Origin: Glandiceps talaboti
Taxonomy: Eukaryota; Hemichordata; Enteropneusta; Spengelidae
Direction of reading: 5' to 3'
Assembly: GCF_964340395.1 (NCBI RefSeq)
Contig: NC_135567.1
Span: 21,125,306-21,155,305 of the forward strand
DNA: 30,000 nt
The notes below the pieces were generated by a model. It saw nothing but the letters and a program-made list of their open reading frames with translations. It had not been told where the DNA came from and made no database searches. Positions 7,481 through 18,351 of the stretch are shown in pieces. Each line of letters begins with the position of its first letter. Positions within the stretch are counted from its first letter, which is position 1. The position numbers were made by a program, and so were the translations under genes.

Positions 7481-9243
7481 ATTATTGTGTAATACATTTT
7501 GTGTATATAGCATTGTCTCCACTCACTTATTGTGTAATACATGTTGTGTATATAGCATTGTCTCCACTCACTTATTGTGTAATACATTTTGTGTATATAG
7601 CATTGTCTCCACTCACTTATTGTGTAATACATGTTGTGTATATAGCATTGTCTCCACTCACTTATTGTGTAATACATTTTGTGTATATAGCATTGTCTCC
7701 ACTCACTTATTGTGTAATACATTTTGTGTATATAGCATTGTCTCCACTCACTTATTGTGTAATACATTTTGTGTATATAGCATTGTCTCCACTCACTTAT
7801 TGTGTAATACATGTTGTGTATATAGCATTGTCTCCAATCACTTATTGTGTAATACATTTTGTGTATATAGCATTGTCTCCACTCACTTATTGTGTAATAC
7901 ATTTTGTGTATATAGCATTGTCTCCACTCACTTATTGTGTAATACATTTTGTGTACATAGCATTGTCTCCACTCACTTATTGTGTAATACATTTTGTGTA
8001 TATAGCATTGTCTCCACTCACTTATTGTGTAATACATGTTGTGTATATAGCATTGTCTCCACTCACTTATTGTGTAATACATGTTGTGTATATAGCATTG
8101 TCTCCACTCACTTATTGTGTAATACATTTTGTGTATATAGCATTGTCTCCACTCACTTATTGTGTAATACATTTTATGTATATAGCATTGTCTCCACTCA
8201 CTTATTGTGTAATACATTTTGTGTATATAGCATTGTCTCCACTCACTTATTGTGTAATACATGTTGTGTATATAGCATTGTCTCCAATCACTTATTGTGT
8301 AATACATTTTGTGTATATAGCATTGTCTCCACTCACTTATTGTGTAATACATGTTGTGTATATAGCATTGTCTCCACTCACTTATTGTGTAATACATGTT
8401 GTGTATATAGCATTGTCTCCAATCACTTATTGTGTAATACATTTTGTGTATATAGCATTGTCTCCACTCACTTATTGTGTAATACATGTTGTGTATATAG
8501 CATTGTCTCCACTCACTTATTGTGTAATACATGTTGTGTATATAGCATTGTCTCCAATCACTTATTGTGTAATACATTTTGTGTATATAGCATTGTCTCC
8601 ACTCACTTATTGTGTAATACATTTTGTGTATATAGCATTGTCTCCACTCACTTATTGTGTAATACATTTTATGTATATAGCATTGTCTCCACTCACTTAT
8701 TGTGTAATACATTTTATGTATATAGCATTGTCTCCACTCACTTATTGTGTAATACATTTTGTGTATATAGCATTGTCTCCACTCACTTATTGTGTAATAC
8801 ATTTTATGTATATAGCATTGTCTCCACTCACTTATTGTGTAATACATTTTGTGTATATAGCATTGTCTCCACTCACTTATTGTGTAATACATTTTGTGTA
8901 TATAGCATTGTCTCCACTCACTTATTGTGTAATACATGTTGTGTATATAGCATTGTCTCCACTCACTTATTGTGTAATACATTTTGTGTATATAGCATTG
9001 TCTCCACTCACTTATTGTGTAATACATGTTGTGTATATAGCATTGTCTCCACTCAATTATTGTGTAATACATTTTGTGTATATAGCATTGTCTCCACTCA
9101 CTTATTGTGTAATACATTTTGTGTATATAGCATTGTCTCCACTCACTTATTGTGTAATACATGTTGTGTATATAGCATTGTCTCCACTCAATTATTGTGT
9201 AATACATGTTGTGTATATAGCATTGTCTCCACTCACTTATTGT
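7481..9243. repeat. 45-bp minisatellite A, about 39 copies
   Basis: The unit contains CACTTATTGTGTAATACATT and GTGTATATAGCATTGTCTCC. Length is constant at 45 bp with no indels; variants are ATTTT/ATGTT, GTGTA/ATGTA and ACTCAC/AATCAC/ACTCAA. The AATCAC variant recurs at about 8285, 8420 and 8555, a 135-bp (three-unit) higher-order repeat. The array abuts the acceptor region of exon 7. Open frames of about 600-680 codons on both strands are artefacts of the 45-bp period. Confidence 0.95.
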
Positions 9244-9265
9244 TTACACCTCATATTAATCTCAG

Positions 9266-9388
9266 CTAATGCAAACTGTGCCGTTGGAATACAGTGTCAC
9301 ATAAACGCCTATTGTCGTCGCACCTCTTATGGTGGATATGAATGTGCTTGTAAAGATGGTTACGAAGGTGATGGAACAGTATGCAGTG
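9266..9388 (+). CDS. Exon 7: EGF domain, probably not calcium-binding
   Basis: 123 nt, phase 1-1, between ATCTCAG and GTGAGT. It starts A-N-A-N-C instead of D-I-D-E-C and has six cysteines, ending G-Y-E-G-D-G-T-V-C. The C3-C4 segment C-R-R-T-S-Y-G-G-Y-E-C has no Asn/Asp at the hydroxylation position and one extra residue. Intron 6 before it is almost wholly repeats. Confidence 0.9.
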
Positions 9389-9403
9389 GTGAGTTTAATG
9401 TAT

Positions 9404-10392
9404 GACATATATCACACAGTATATAATGATATATCGTTATCACATTGTAAAATATCACACAGTATAGAATGATATATCATTATCACATTGTAATATATCA
9501 CACAGTATAGCATGATATATCGTTATCACATTGTAAAATATCACACAGTATAGAATGATATATCGTTATCACATTCTAATATATCACACAGTATATAATG
9601 ATATATTTGTTATCACATTGTAAAATATCACACAGTATAGAATGATATATCATTATCACATTGTAATATATCACACAGTATAGCATGATATATCGTTATC
9701 ACATTGTAAAATATCACACAGTATAGAATGATATATCGTTATCACATTGTAATATATCACACAGTATAGAATGATATATCGTTATCACATTGTTATATAT
9801 CACACAGTATATAATGATATATTTGTTATCACATTGTAAAATATCACAGTATAGAATGATATATCGTTATCACATTGTAATATATCACACAGTATAGAAT
9901 GATATATCGTCATCACATTGTAGTATATCACACAATATATAATGATATATCGTTATCACATTGTAATATATCACACAGTATAGAATGATATATCGTCATC
10001 ACATTGTAGTATATCACACAGTATAGAATGATATATCCTCATCACATTGTAGTATATCACAATATATAATGATATATCGTTATCACATTGTAATATATCA
10101 CACAGTATAGAATGATATATCGTCATTACATTGTAATATATCACACAGTATAGAATGATATATCGTCATTACATTGTAATATATCACACAGTATAGAATG
10201 ATATATTGTTATCACATTGTAATATATCACACAATATATAATGATATATCGTTATCACATTGTAATATATCACACAGTATAGAATGATATATCGTCATCA
10301 CATTGTAGTATATCACACAATATATAATGATATATCATCATTACATTGTAATATATCACACAGTATATAATGATATCATCATCACATTGTAT
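9404..10392. repeat. 43-bp AT-rich minisatellite, about 23 copies
   Basis: The unit contains ATATCACACAGTATAGAATG, the palindrome GATATATC and TTATCACATTGTAA. Units vary at several positions (CGTTATC/CGTCATC/CATTATC, GTATAG/ATATAT) and some are shortened by 2-3 bp. It fills most of intron 7. From 10393 to 10540 I see only ordinary intron. Confidence 0.92.
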
Positions 10393-10540
10393 CAATCAAG
10401 TGTACACAAAAATTCACCACATAAAAATTGATAACATAACTTGTGTACAAATTGGTTCAGGAAAATGATGTAAACTCTCCATAAAATTATGCAATGCAAA
10501 GGAGTTGTATCTGATTTATTGGCAATTTACTGCTATACAG

Positions 10541-10666
10541 ATAAAGATGAATGTGAAAGTGATGATCTTCATGAGTGTCCAGTCAATTCATATTGTGAAA
10601 ATGAAGACGGTGGCTATGTCTGTATTTGTATACCTGGTTATAGGAGCAATGGATTTTTCTGTCAAG
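10541..10666 (+). CDS. Exon 8: cbEGF domain
   Basis: 126 nt, phase 1-1, between GCTATACAG and GTGAGT. It encodes D-K-D-E-C, six cysteines and G-Y-R-S-N-G-F-F-C. The segment C-E-N-E-D-G-G-Y-V-C-I-C fits the hydroxylation consensus. Confidence 0.92.
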
Positions 10667-10740
10667 GTGAGTATTATACTGATAAACCACCCTATTGTCT
10701 CCAACTATGGGGGTGCTGTGAAGCTATTACCAGGTAGCCA

Positions 10741-13400
10741 CTGACAATATATACCAGTCTCTATTTCACTTCATACTTTAACCTCCTGACTATATATACC
10801 AGTCTATATTTCACTTTATACTTTAACCTCCTGACTATATATACCAGTCTATATTTCACTTTATACTTTAACCTCCTAACTATATATACCAGTCTATATT
10901 TCACTTTATACTTTAACCTCCTGACTATATATACCAGTCTATATTTCACTTTATACTTTAACCTCCTAACTATATATACCAGTCTATATTTCACTTTATA
11001 CTTTAACCTCCTGACTATATATACCAGTCTATATTTCACTTTATACTTTAACCTCCTGACTATATATACTAGTCTATATTTCACATTATACTTTAACCTC
11101 CTGACTATATATACTAGTCTATATTTCACTTTATACTTTAACCTCCTAACTATATATACCAGTCTATATTTCACTTTATACTTTAACCTCCTGACTATAT
11201 ATACCAGTCTATATTTCACTTTATACTTTAACCTCCTGACTATATATACCAGTCTATATTTCACTTTATACTTTAACCTCCTGACTATATATACCAGTCT
11301 ATATTTCACTTTATACTTTAACCTCCTGACTATATATACCAGTCTATATTTCACATTATACTTTAACCTCCTGACTATATATACCAGTCTATATTTCACA
11401 TTATACTTTAACCTCCTGACTATATATACCAGTCTATATTTCACTTTATACTTTAACCTCCTAACTATATATACCAGTCTATATTTCACTTTATACTTTA
11501 ACCTCCTAACTATATATACCAGTCTATATTTCACTTTATACTTTAACCTCCTGACTATATATACCAGTCTATATTTCACTTTATACTTTAACCTCCTGAC
11601 TATATATTCCAGTCTATATTTCACTTTATACTTTAACCTCCTGACTATATATACCAGTCTATATTTCACTTTATACTTTAACCTCCTGACTATATATACC
11701 AGTCTATATTTCACTTTATACTTTAACCTCCTGACTATATATACCAGTCTATATTTCACTTTATACTTTAACCTCCTGACTATATATACCAGTCTATATT
11801 TCACTTTATACTTTAACCTCCTGACTATATATTCCAGTCTATATTTCACTTTATACTTTAACCTCCTGACTATATATACCAGTCTATATTTCACATTATA
11901 CTTTAACCTCCTGACTATATATACCAGTCTATATTTCACATTATACTTTAACCTCCTGACTATATATACCAGTCTATATTTCACTTTATACTTTAACCTC
12001 CTAACTATATATACCAGTCTATATTTCACTTTATACTTTAACCTCCTAACTATATATACCAGTCTATATTTCACTTTATACTTTAACCTCCTGACTATAT
12101 ATACCAGTCTATATTTCACTTTATACTTTAACCTCCTGACTATATATACTAGTCTATATTTCACTTTATACTTTAACCTCTTGACTATATATACTAGTCT
12201 ATATTTCACTTTATACTTTAACCTCCTGACTATATATACTAGTCTATATTTCACTTTATACTTTAACCTCCTGACTATATATACCAGTCTATATTTCACA
12301 TTATACTTTAACCTCCTGACTATATATACCAGTCTATATTTCACATTATACTTTAACCTCCTGACTATATATACCAGTCTATATTTCACTTTATACTTTA
12401 ACCTCCTAACTATATATACCAGTCTATATTTCACTTTATACTTTAACCTCCTGACTATATATACCAGTCTATATTTCACTTTATACTTTAACCTCCTGAC
12501 TATATATACCAGTCTATATTTCACTTTATACTTTAACCTCCTGACTATATATTCCAGTCTATATTTCACATTATACTTTAACCTCCTGACTATATATACC
12601 AGTCTATATTTCACTTTATACTTTAACCTCCTGACTATATATACCAGTCTATATTTCACTTTATACTTTAACCTCCTAACTATATATACCAGTCTATATT
12701 TCACTTTATACTTTAACCTCCTAACTATATATACCAGTCTATATTTCACTTTATACTTTAACCTCCTGACTATATATACCAGTCTATATTTCACTTTATA
12801 CTTTAACCTCCTGACTATATATACCAGTCTATATTTCACTTTATACTTTAACCTCCTGACTATATATACTAGTCTATATTTCACTTTATACTTTAACCTC
12901 CTGACTATATATACCAGTCTATATTTCACTTTATACTTTAACCTCCTAACTATATATACCAGTCTATATTTCACTTTATACTTTAACCTCCTAACTATAT
13001 ATACCAGTCTATATTTCACTTTATACTTTAACCTCCTGACTATATATACCAGTCTATATTTCACTTTATACTTTAACCTCCTGACTATATATACCAGTCC
13101 ATATTTCACTTTATACTCTAACCTCCTGACTATATATACCAGTCTATATTTCACTTTATACTTTAACCTCCTGACTATATATACCAGTCTATATTTCACT
13201 TTATACTTTAACCTCCTAACTATATATACCAGTCTATATTTCACTTTATACTTTAACCTCCTGACTATATATACTAGTCTATATTTCACTTTATACTTTA
13301 ACCTCCTAACTATATATACCAGTCTATATTTCACTTTATACTTTAACCTCCTGACTATATATACCAGTCTATATTTCACTTTATACTTTAACCTCCTGAC
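10741..13400. repeat. 45-bp minisatellite B, about 59 copies
   Basis: The unit contains TATATACCAGTCTATATTTC and ACTTTATACTTTAACCTCCT. The 45-bp length is kept without indels for 2.66 kb. Variants are CTGAC/CTAAC, CTTTAT/CATTAT, ATACC/ATACT/ATTCC. Their order shows a 540-bp (12-unit) higher-order duplication: 11341-11604 matches 11881-12144. The 880-codon open frame on the - strand and the + strand ones are artefacts of the period. Confidence 0.95.
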
Positions 13401-13515
13401 CATTTTATGAATTTCTTTGAATTTGTGACATGTTTACTACAGTTTTAATGTTGTTTTTTTGCTAAAATGAAACATTTTTAATGTTAATATCCAAAAATTA
13501 TGTTTCAACCCCTAG

Positions 13516-13641
13516 ATATCAATGAATGTATAGAAAGCCTGCATGACTGTACTACAGAAGAAGTGTGTACCAATACACTAGGATTATTTGAATGTTTATG
13601 TATTGAAGGCTACAGGCTAAACAATAATGGAGAGTGTGTAG
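13516..13641 (+). CDS. Exon 9: cbEGF domain, source of a downstream array
   Basis: 126 nt, phase 1-1, between CCCCTAG and GTTAGT. It encodes D-I-N-E-C, six cysteines and G-Y-R-L-N-N-N-G-E-C. The segment C-T-N-T-L-G-L-F-E-C-L-C fits the hydroxylation consensus. The last 51 nt (13591-13641) with the donor and the next 19 nt are repeated downstream. The authentic donor is followed in frame by TAG, so only it keeps the protein open. Confidence 0.9.
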
Positions 13642-14970
13642 GTTAGTACATTTTGTATTCAATGTTTATGTATTGAAGGCTACAGGCTACACAATAATGG
13701 CGAGTGTGTAGGTTAGTACATTTTGTATTCAATGTTTATGTATTGAAGGCTACAGGCTACACAATAATGGCGAGTGTGTAGGTTAGTACATTTTGTATTC
13801 AATGTTTATGTATTGAAGGCTACAGGCTACACAATAATGGCGAGTGTGTAGGTTAGTACATTTTGTATTCAATGTTTATGTATTGAAGGCTACAGGCTAC
13901 ACAATAATGGCGAGTGTGTAGGTTAGTACATTTTGTATTCAATGTTTATGTATTGAAGGCTACAGGCTAAACAATAATGGCGAGTGTGTAGGTTAGTACA
14001 TTTTGTATTCAATGTTTATGTATTGAAGGCTACAAGCTACACAATAATGGCGAGTGTGTAGGTTAGTACATTTTGTATTCAATGTTTATGTATTGAAGGC
14101 TACAAGCTACACAATAATGGCAAGTGTGTAGGTTAGTACATTTTGTATTCAATGTTTATGTATTGAAGGCTACAGGCTACACAATAATGGCGAGTGTGTA
14201 GGTTAGTACATTTTGTATTCAATGTTTATGTATTGAAGGCTACAAGCTACACAATAATGGCGAGTGTGTAGGTTAGTACATTTTGTATTCAATGTTTATG
14301 TATTGAAGGCTACAGGCTACACAATAATGGCGAGTGTGTAGGTTAGTACATTTTGTATTCAATGTTTATGTATTGAAGGCTACAGGCTACACAATAATGG
14401 CAAGTGTGTAGGTTAGTACATTTTGTATTCAATGTTTATGTATTGAAGGCTACAGGCTACACAATAATGGCGAGTGTGTAGGTTAGTACATTTTGTATTC
14501 AATGTTTATGTATTGAAGGCTACAGGCTACACAATAATGGCAAGTGTGTAGGTTAGTACATTTTGTATTCAATGTTTATGTATTGAAGGCTACAGGCTAC
14601 ACAATAATGGCAAGTGTGTAGGTTAGTACATTTTGTATTCAATGTTTATGTATTGAAGGCTACAGGCTACACAATAATGGCAAGTGTGTAGGTTAGTACA
14701 TTTTGTATTCAATGTTTATGTATTGAAGGCTACAGGCTACACAATAATGGCAAGTGTGTAGGTTAGTACATTTTGTATTCAATGTTTATGTATTGAAGGC
14801 TACAGGCTACACAATAATGGCAAGTGTGTAGGTTAGTACATTTTGTATTCAATGTTTATGTATTGAAGGCTACAGGCTACACAATAATGGAGAGTGTGTA
14901 GGTTAGTACATTTTGTATTCAATGTTTATGTATTGAAGGCTACAGGCTACACAATAATGGCAAGTGTGTA
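13591..14970 (+). repeat. 70-bp array of exon 9 3' half plus donor, 19.7 copies
   Basis: Each unit begins at 13591 + 70k and is exactly 70 bp: 51 nt of exon 9 coding sequence, then the donor G|GTTAGT and 19 nt of intron. Units k = 0 to 18 keep the donor (13642 to 14902, every 70 bp). The twentieth ends at GTGTGTA, before its donor. Copies differ at a few positions (CTAAAC/CTACAC, CAGGCTA/CAAGCTA, GAGAG/GCGAG/GCAAG). This array is an amplified exon-intron junction. Confidence 0.95.
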
Positions 14971-15008
14971 TGTCAAAATTCAGTCGAGAATATGAACCAA
15001 GAAAACTT

Positions 15009-15014
15009 TTTAAT

Positions 15015-15057
<43 letters not shown>

Positions 15058-15091
15058 TTTGTTTAATTATTTATTTAATATTTATTTATTA
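15009..15091. repeat. (TTTA)n microsatellite
   Basis: A TTTA tetranucleotide tract with interruptions near 15060-15080. The rest of the intron up to 15383 (including 15092-15383) shows nothing recognisable except a T-rich acceptor tract. Confidence 0.9.
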
Positions 15092-15383
15092 GTCCTGAAA
15101 AAGGACATATTAAGGGTATAAGATCAACATTAGTGGTGATTTGTGTAGGTCAGTATTGTATGTCTCAACTAGAAAATGACTTGAGAAACTGATTTGTAAT
15201 ATATGACAAGAGACAAAGAGAGAGGTATTAAGTATATTTACAAAACAGTAGTAATTCCCTGATACTCTGAACTTTGGTATGATGCAACTTTATTGGACAG
15301 AATTATTTATATATAAGGCGGCAATAATTATAATTTGAATTGTTGTTAAAATATTTTGTAATAATTTTTGTCTATTTTTTTAG

Positions 15384-15503
15384 ATATTAATGAGTGTAAT
15401 GGAGAACATAACTGTCATCCATTGGCAACCTGTGAAAATACACCAGGGGCTTATAAATGTGAATGTGGAGATAAATCAAATGGAAATGGATTTTACTGTG
15501 AAT
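15384..15503 (+). CDS. Exon 10: cbEGF domain
   Basis: 120 nt, phase 1-1, between TTTTTTTAG and GTAAGT. It encodes D-I-N-E-C, six cysteines and a short C5-C6 loop with S-N-G-N-G-F-Y-C in place of the usual G-Y. The segment C-E-N-T-P-G-A-Y-K-C-E-C matches the hydroxylation consensus. Confidence 0.92.
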
Positions 15504-15530
15504 GTAAGTCCTGACTCTTATTCATTACAT

Positions 15531-15925
15531 AGCTAGGCAAAGCCCATAACGAGGCAAAGTCCATAACTAGGCAAAGCCCATAGCTAGGCAAAGCCCATAA
15601 CTAGGCAAAGCCCATAACTAGGCAAAGCCCATAACTAGGCAAAGCCCATAGCTAGGCAAAGTCCATAACTAGGCAAAGCCCATAGCTAGGCAAAGCCCAT
15701 AGCTAGGCAAAGCCCATAGCTAGGCAAAGCCCATAGCTAGGCAAAGCCCATAACTAGGCAAAGCCCATAACTAGGCAAAGCCCATAACTAGGCAAAGCCC
15801 ATAACTAGGCAAAGCCCATAACTAGGCAAAGCCCATAACTAGGCAAAGCCCATAACTAGGCAAAGCCCATAGCTAGGCAAAGTCCATAACTAGGCAAAGC
15901 CCATAACTAGGCAAAGCCCATAGGC
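15531..15925. repeat. 17-bp minisatellite, about 23 copies
   Basis: The unit is AGGCAAAGCCCATAACT or its GCT variant, in direct repeat in intron 10. Variants are CCC/TCC and AAC/AGC. Confidence 0.92.
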
Positions 15926-16273
15926 TTGCACAGGGTAGATTCATTTGTGACCGGCTGCCTCACAATGATATCAAATTGTAGATAGCGCCCTCTATGTGGA
16001 GAATGCACATAGTATATAGAATACGCATGCAGTCATTGTGCCGCAATGCATCCTTGGGTAAAACCACCAAAAAAATCACATAGTATTTAGGACGTGTATG
16101 CGTACTAGTCATTGAGCCGCTTACTAGACATAGCACCTTGCTTCATATTCAACATTTGATTGTCAACATTTTTTAGTCAAATATTATAGAAGTTAGTTAT
16201 TTAATCATGGTGAATTGATATTATGATTTGAATAATATGACAATATTAAATAGATCTACTCTTTCATTTTTAG
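15926..16273 (+). other. Rest of intron 10, possible MITE or SINE fragment
   Basis: Two related segments near 15985-16025 and 16073-16125 share CACATAGTAT, a TATGCG/ACGCATG-type core and (A/T)GTCATTG(T/A)GCCGC. A GCGCCCTCTATG motif typical of many invertebrate small transposons is at about 15985-15996. I cannot define ends. Confidence 0.35.
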
Positions 16274-16399
16274 TGTTCACTGAATGTACAAGTAATGGTG
16301 ATAACCAATGTGATGTCATAGCAAATTGTGTAAATGAAGATGGCTACCACACCTGTCAGTGTAATAGTGGTTACCAAGGAGATGGCTACAACTGTCACC
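16274..16399 (+). CDS. Exon 11: EGF domain
   Basis: 126 nt, phase 1-1. The acceptor is TTTTTAG. The donor is C|GTAATG, chosen because all other exons end at TGT-NNN-N and because it gives the standard 126-nt length. A second donor G|GTAGGA six bases later is in the same phase and would add two residues. The domain starts L-F-T-E-C, lacking the first Asp, and has six cysteines and G-Y-Q-G-D-G-Y-N-C. The aromatic of the hydroxylation consensus is replaced (C-V-N-E-D-G-Y-H-T-C). Confidence 0.88.
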
Positions 16400-17314
16400 G
16401 TAATGGTAGGAAATATTTATGATTGGGAATTATAATGATGGCATTACCACACTCGTCATTTTCTCACTGTGAAAGCAACATGACAGTCAGCGAAAAAAGG
16501 AAGATTCAAACACAGAACTGTTTATTTTTGTTCACAGTGAGATATAATGTAACATTTCATGTGCTTGCTGTGTAAGAAATTGAAACTAACTGAAGTAAGC
16601 TTATATCTACTAGTTTCCTATATTAATAATTAATGGAAAGTAACATTGTATGTTCAAGGGTAACACAGCTGGCTATAGTGTTAATGATTAATTATTTGTT
16701 CAATTTTAGCCATCAATGAATGTGAAGCAAATACCCATAAAGTAGAAAGATTTGATTCAAGTACAACATAAACAGACTGCATCGTGTACAGTTAAACAAT
16801 ACTTTCCAGTTTCAGTCGTTTCAGTTTCAGTTGACCGTGATCATGGCAATATTACTTCCTTGTTTCATGATCAACCATAACATGTGTACAATCGTCACAA
16901 ATATAAATTCGTAGCTAACAAACAATCAGTCAGTCAGTCAGTCAATCAATCAGTCAGTCATTCAGTCAGATGATATCCCGAGAATTTTGCTTACCTTCAA
17001 ATGTATATGCCCCTCATTCAAATCCGACAAAAGGATATCCACACTCGCATTTACTCTAAGCTCACGTGTGTACATGCAATGTCCACAGACACATTTACTC
17101 TAAGCTTGTGTGTGTACATGCAATGTCCACATGAGTCAACATTGTGGCTCATGATTCCACTGAAGGACCCCTCTCGAGTTCCTTGTATTTTACACCCAAG
17201 TTAATCATGCAACACAGAAACTATTGTGGTCCAGTAGTGTAGACACCTTTTTAATGTATTATTTCACCAGTACTAACAACATTTCACCATTATTGTCGCT
17301 TTGTCTGTTGACAG
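16400..17314 (+). other. Intron 11 with small repeats
   Basis: Apart from the relic exon, it holds a (CAGT)n microsatellite at about 16920-16968 and a two-copy duplication with a 44-bp offset at about 17038-17127 sharing ATTTACTCTAAGC and GTGTGTACATGCAATGTCCAC. No gene is supported. Confidence 0.7.
16616..16735 (+). pseudogene. Relic copy of the 5' end of exon 13
   Basis: The sequence from about 16616, through the acceptor TTCAATTTTAG (ends 16709) and 26 nt of exon (I-N-E-C-E-A-N-T), matches the 17870-17983 region before and inside exon 13. Similarity stops after AAATACC, and the frame then meets a stop without a donor. It is a dead, truncated exon duplicate placed upstream of exon 12. Confidence 0.85.
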
Positions 17315-17440
17315 ATACTAGTCCATGCTTTGCAGTGGGTACAGATTGTGGTAGTGCTTATTGTGAAGAGGATGGTGATGTAGCTACTTGTACTTGTCCT
17401 AAAGGATTCACCTTCCTTGGCGGAGGAAAAGTCTGTGAAC
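17315..17440 (+). CDS. Exon 12: EGF domain, non-calcium-binding type
   Basis: 126 nt, phase 1-1, between TTGACAG and GTAAGT. Six cysteines in the order P-C-F, D-C-G, Y-C-E, T-C-T-C, V-C-E; no DxDEC start, and no Asn/Asp plus aromatic consensus between C3 and C4. The end is G-F-T-F-L-G-G-G-K-V-C. It resembles exon 14 more than the cbEGF exons. Confidence 0.88.
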
Positions 17441-17605
17441 GTAAGTAAAAGTAATTTACAAAAATCTGTATTTTCAAAATTTCTTGGCTGGTTTTAGTCA
17501 ACGAGGATTCACCTTCCTTGGCGGAGGGAAAGTCTGTGAACGTAAGTAAAAGTAATTTACAAAAATCTGTATTTTCAAAAGTTCTTGGCTGGTTTTAGTC
17601 TTTCA
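17404..17605 (+). repeat. Two-copy 101-bp duplication covering the end and donor of exon 12
   Basis: The last 37 nt of exon 12, the donor C|GTAAGT and about 60 nt of intron are repeated 101 bp downstream, placing a second identical donor at 17542. Reading through the first donor meets TAA at once (CGT AAG TAA), so the second donor cannot yield a longer protein. Confidence 0.9.
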
Positions 17606-17820
17606 AGTGTCATTTTTCTTCTTTCACTGAGATCTATAAAAACTCCTACAGGTTTGATAAGCCAATGATAACTTTAAAAAAGAGCCTGACATGGCTTCTC
17701 AAAAAGTTTTTAAAAACACAACAAACCCACTAAATTGCACAGTAAAATACAATAAATAATACATAAAAGTTATCAAATTTAAATATTTGTTAGGACAAAA
17801 CACATAGTGACTTGAAATAT

Positions 17821-17957
17821 TGATGTCCTATATTAATCATGTAGTGGAAGGTAACATTGTATTTGATGTCCATATTAATCATTTAGTGGAAGGTAACATT
17901 GTATTTGATAGAGTAACAGCTGACTGTGTTAACGATTAATTTTTTTTTCAATTTTAG
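17821..17957 (+). repeat. Duplicated segment before the exon 13 acceptor
   Basis: TATTAATCAT(G/T)TAGTGGAAGG and the following AACATTGTATTTGAT occur twice, at about 17823-17868 and 17871-17911, just before the T-rich acceptor tract. A third, more diverged copy belongs to the relic at 16616. The stretch 17606-17820 has nothing recognisable. Confidence 0.8.
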
Positions 17958-18080
17958 CCATCAATGAATGCGAAGCAAATACCGACAATTGTGGGTCGAA
18001 TGCACTATGTATTGACATTGATGGTGGATATAAATGTACATGTAAAGATGGGTACATCGGTGATGGATACACGTGTCAAG
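17958..18080 (+). CDS. Exon 13: cbEGF domain
   Basis: 123 nt, phase 1-1, between TTCAATTTTAG and GTATGA. It starts P/A-I-N-E-C (the first residue is completed by the upstream exon) and has six cysteines and G-Y-I-G-D-G-Y-T-C. The segment C-I-D-I-D-G-G-Y-K-C-T-C fits the hydroxylation consensus. Confidence 0.92.
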
Positions 18081-18206
18081 GTATGATTATAAATATGAAT
18101 ATAGTGCAGAATCTGAGGGCAGTGAGTATTATTTTATGTTAAGGTATGGTTATAAATATGAATATAGTGCAGAATCTGAGGGCAATGAGTATTATTTTAT
18201 GTCAAG
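18078..18206 (+). repeat. 63-bp two-copy duplication starting at the exon 13 donor
   Basis: AAG|GTATGATTATAAATATG recurs 63 bp later as AAG|GTATGGTTATAAATATG, so the donor at 18081 has a copy at 18144. Reading through would hit an in-frame TAA directly before the second copy. Confidence 0.88.
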
Positions 18207-18351
18207 TATGTTCATTGATGTTTTTAACAAATTTATAAAGACAAAGAGTTGTCATCAAGTGAGAGTATTTTGCATGGTATTGTTTTGCAACTTTGTGTGT
18301 GATTATCCTTGTAATTAGCTGCATTACTTGTCTGCCAGTTGTAGATTGTAG

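Noticed and set aside
7162-9405. Open frames of about 600-680 codons on both strands across the 45-bp array A
   Set aside because: The 45-bp unit is a multiple of three and lacks stops in several frames, so openness is automatic. The peptides are pure repeats, and real EGF exons with splice sites flank the array.
10761-13410. 880-codon - strand frame and 409-codon + strand frame in array B
   Set aside because: Same reason: a 45-bp stop-free period within intron 8; no domain, start context or splice support.
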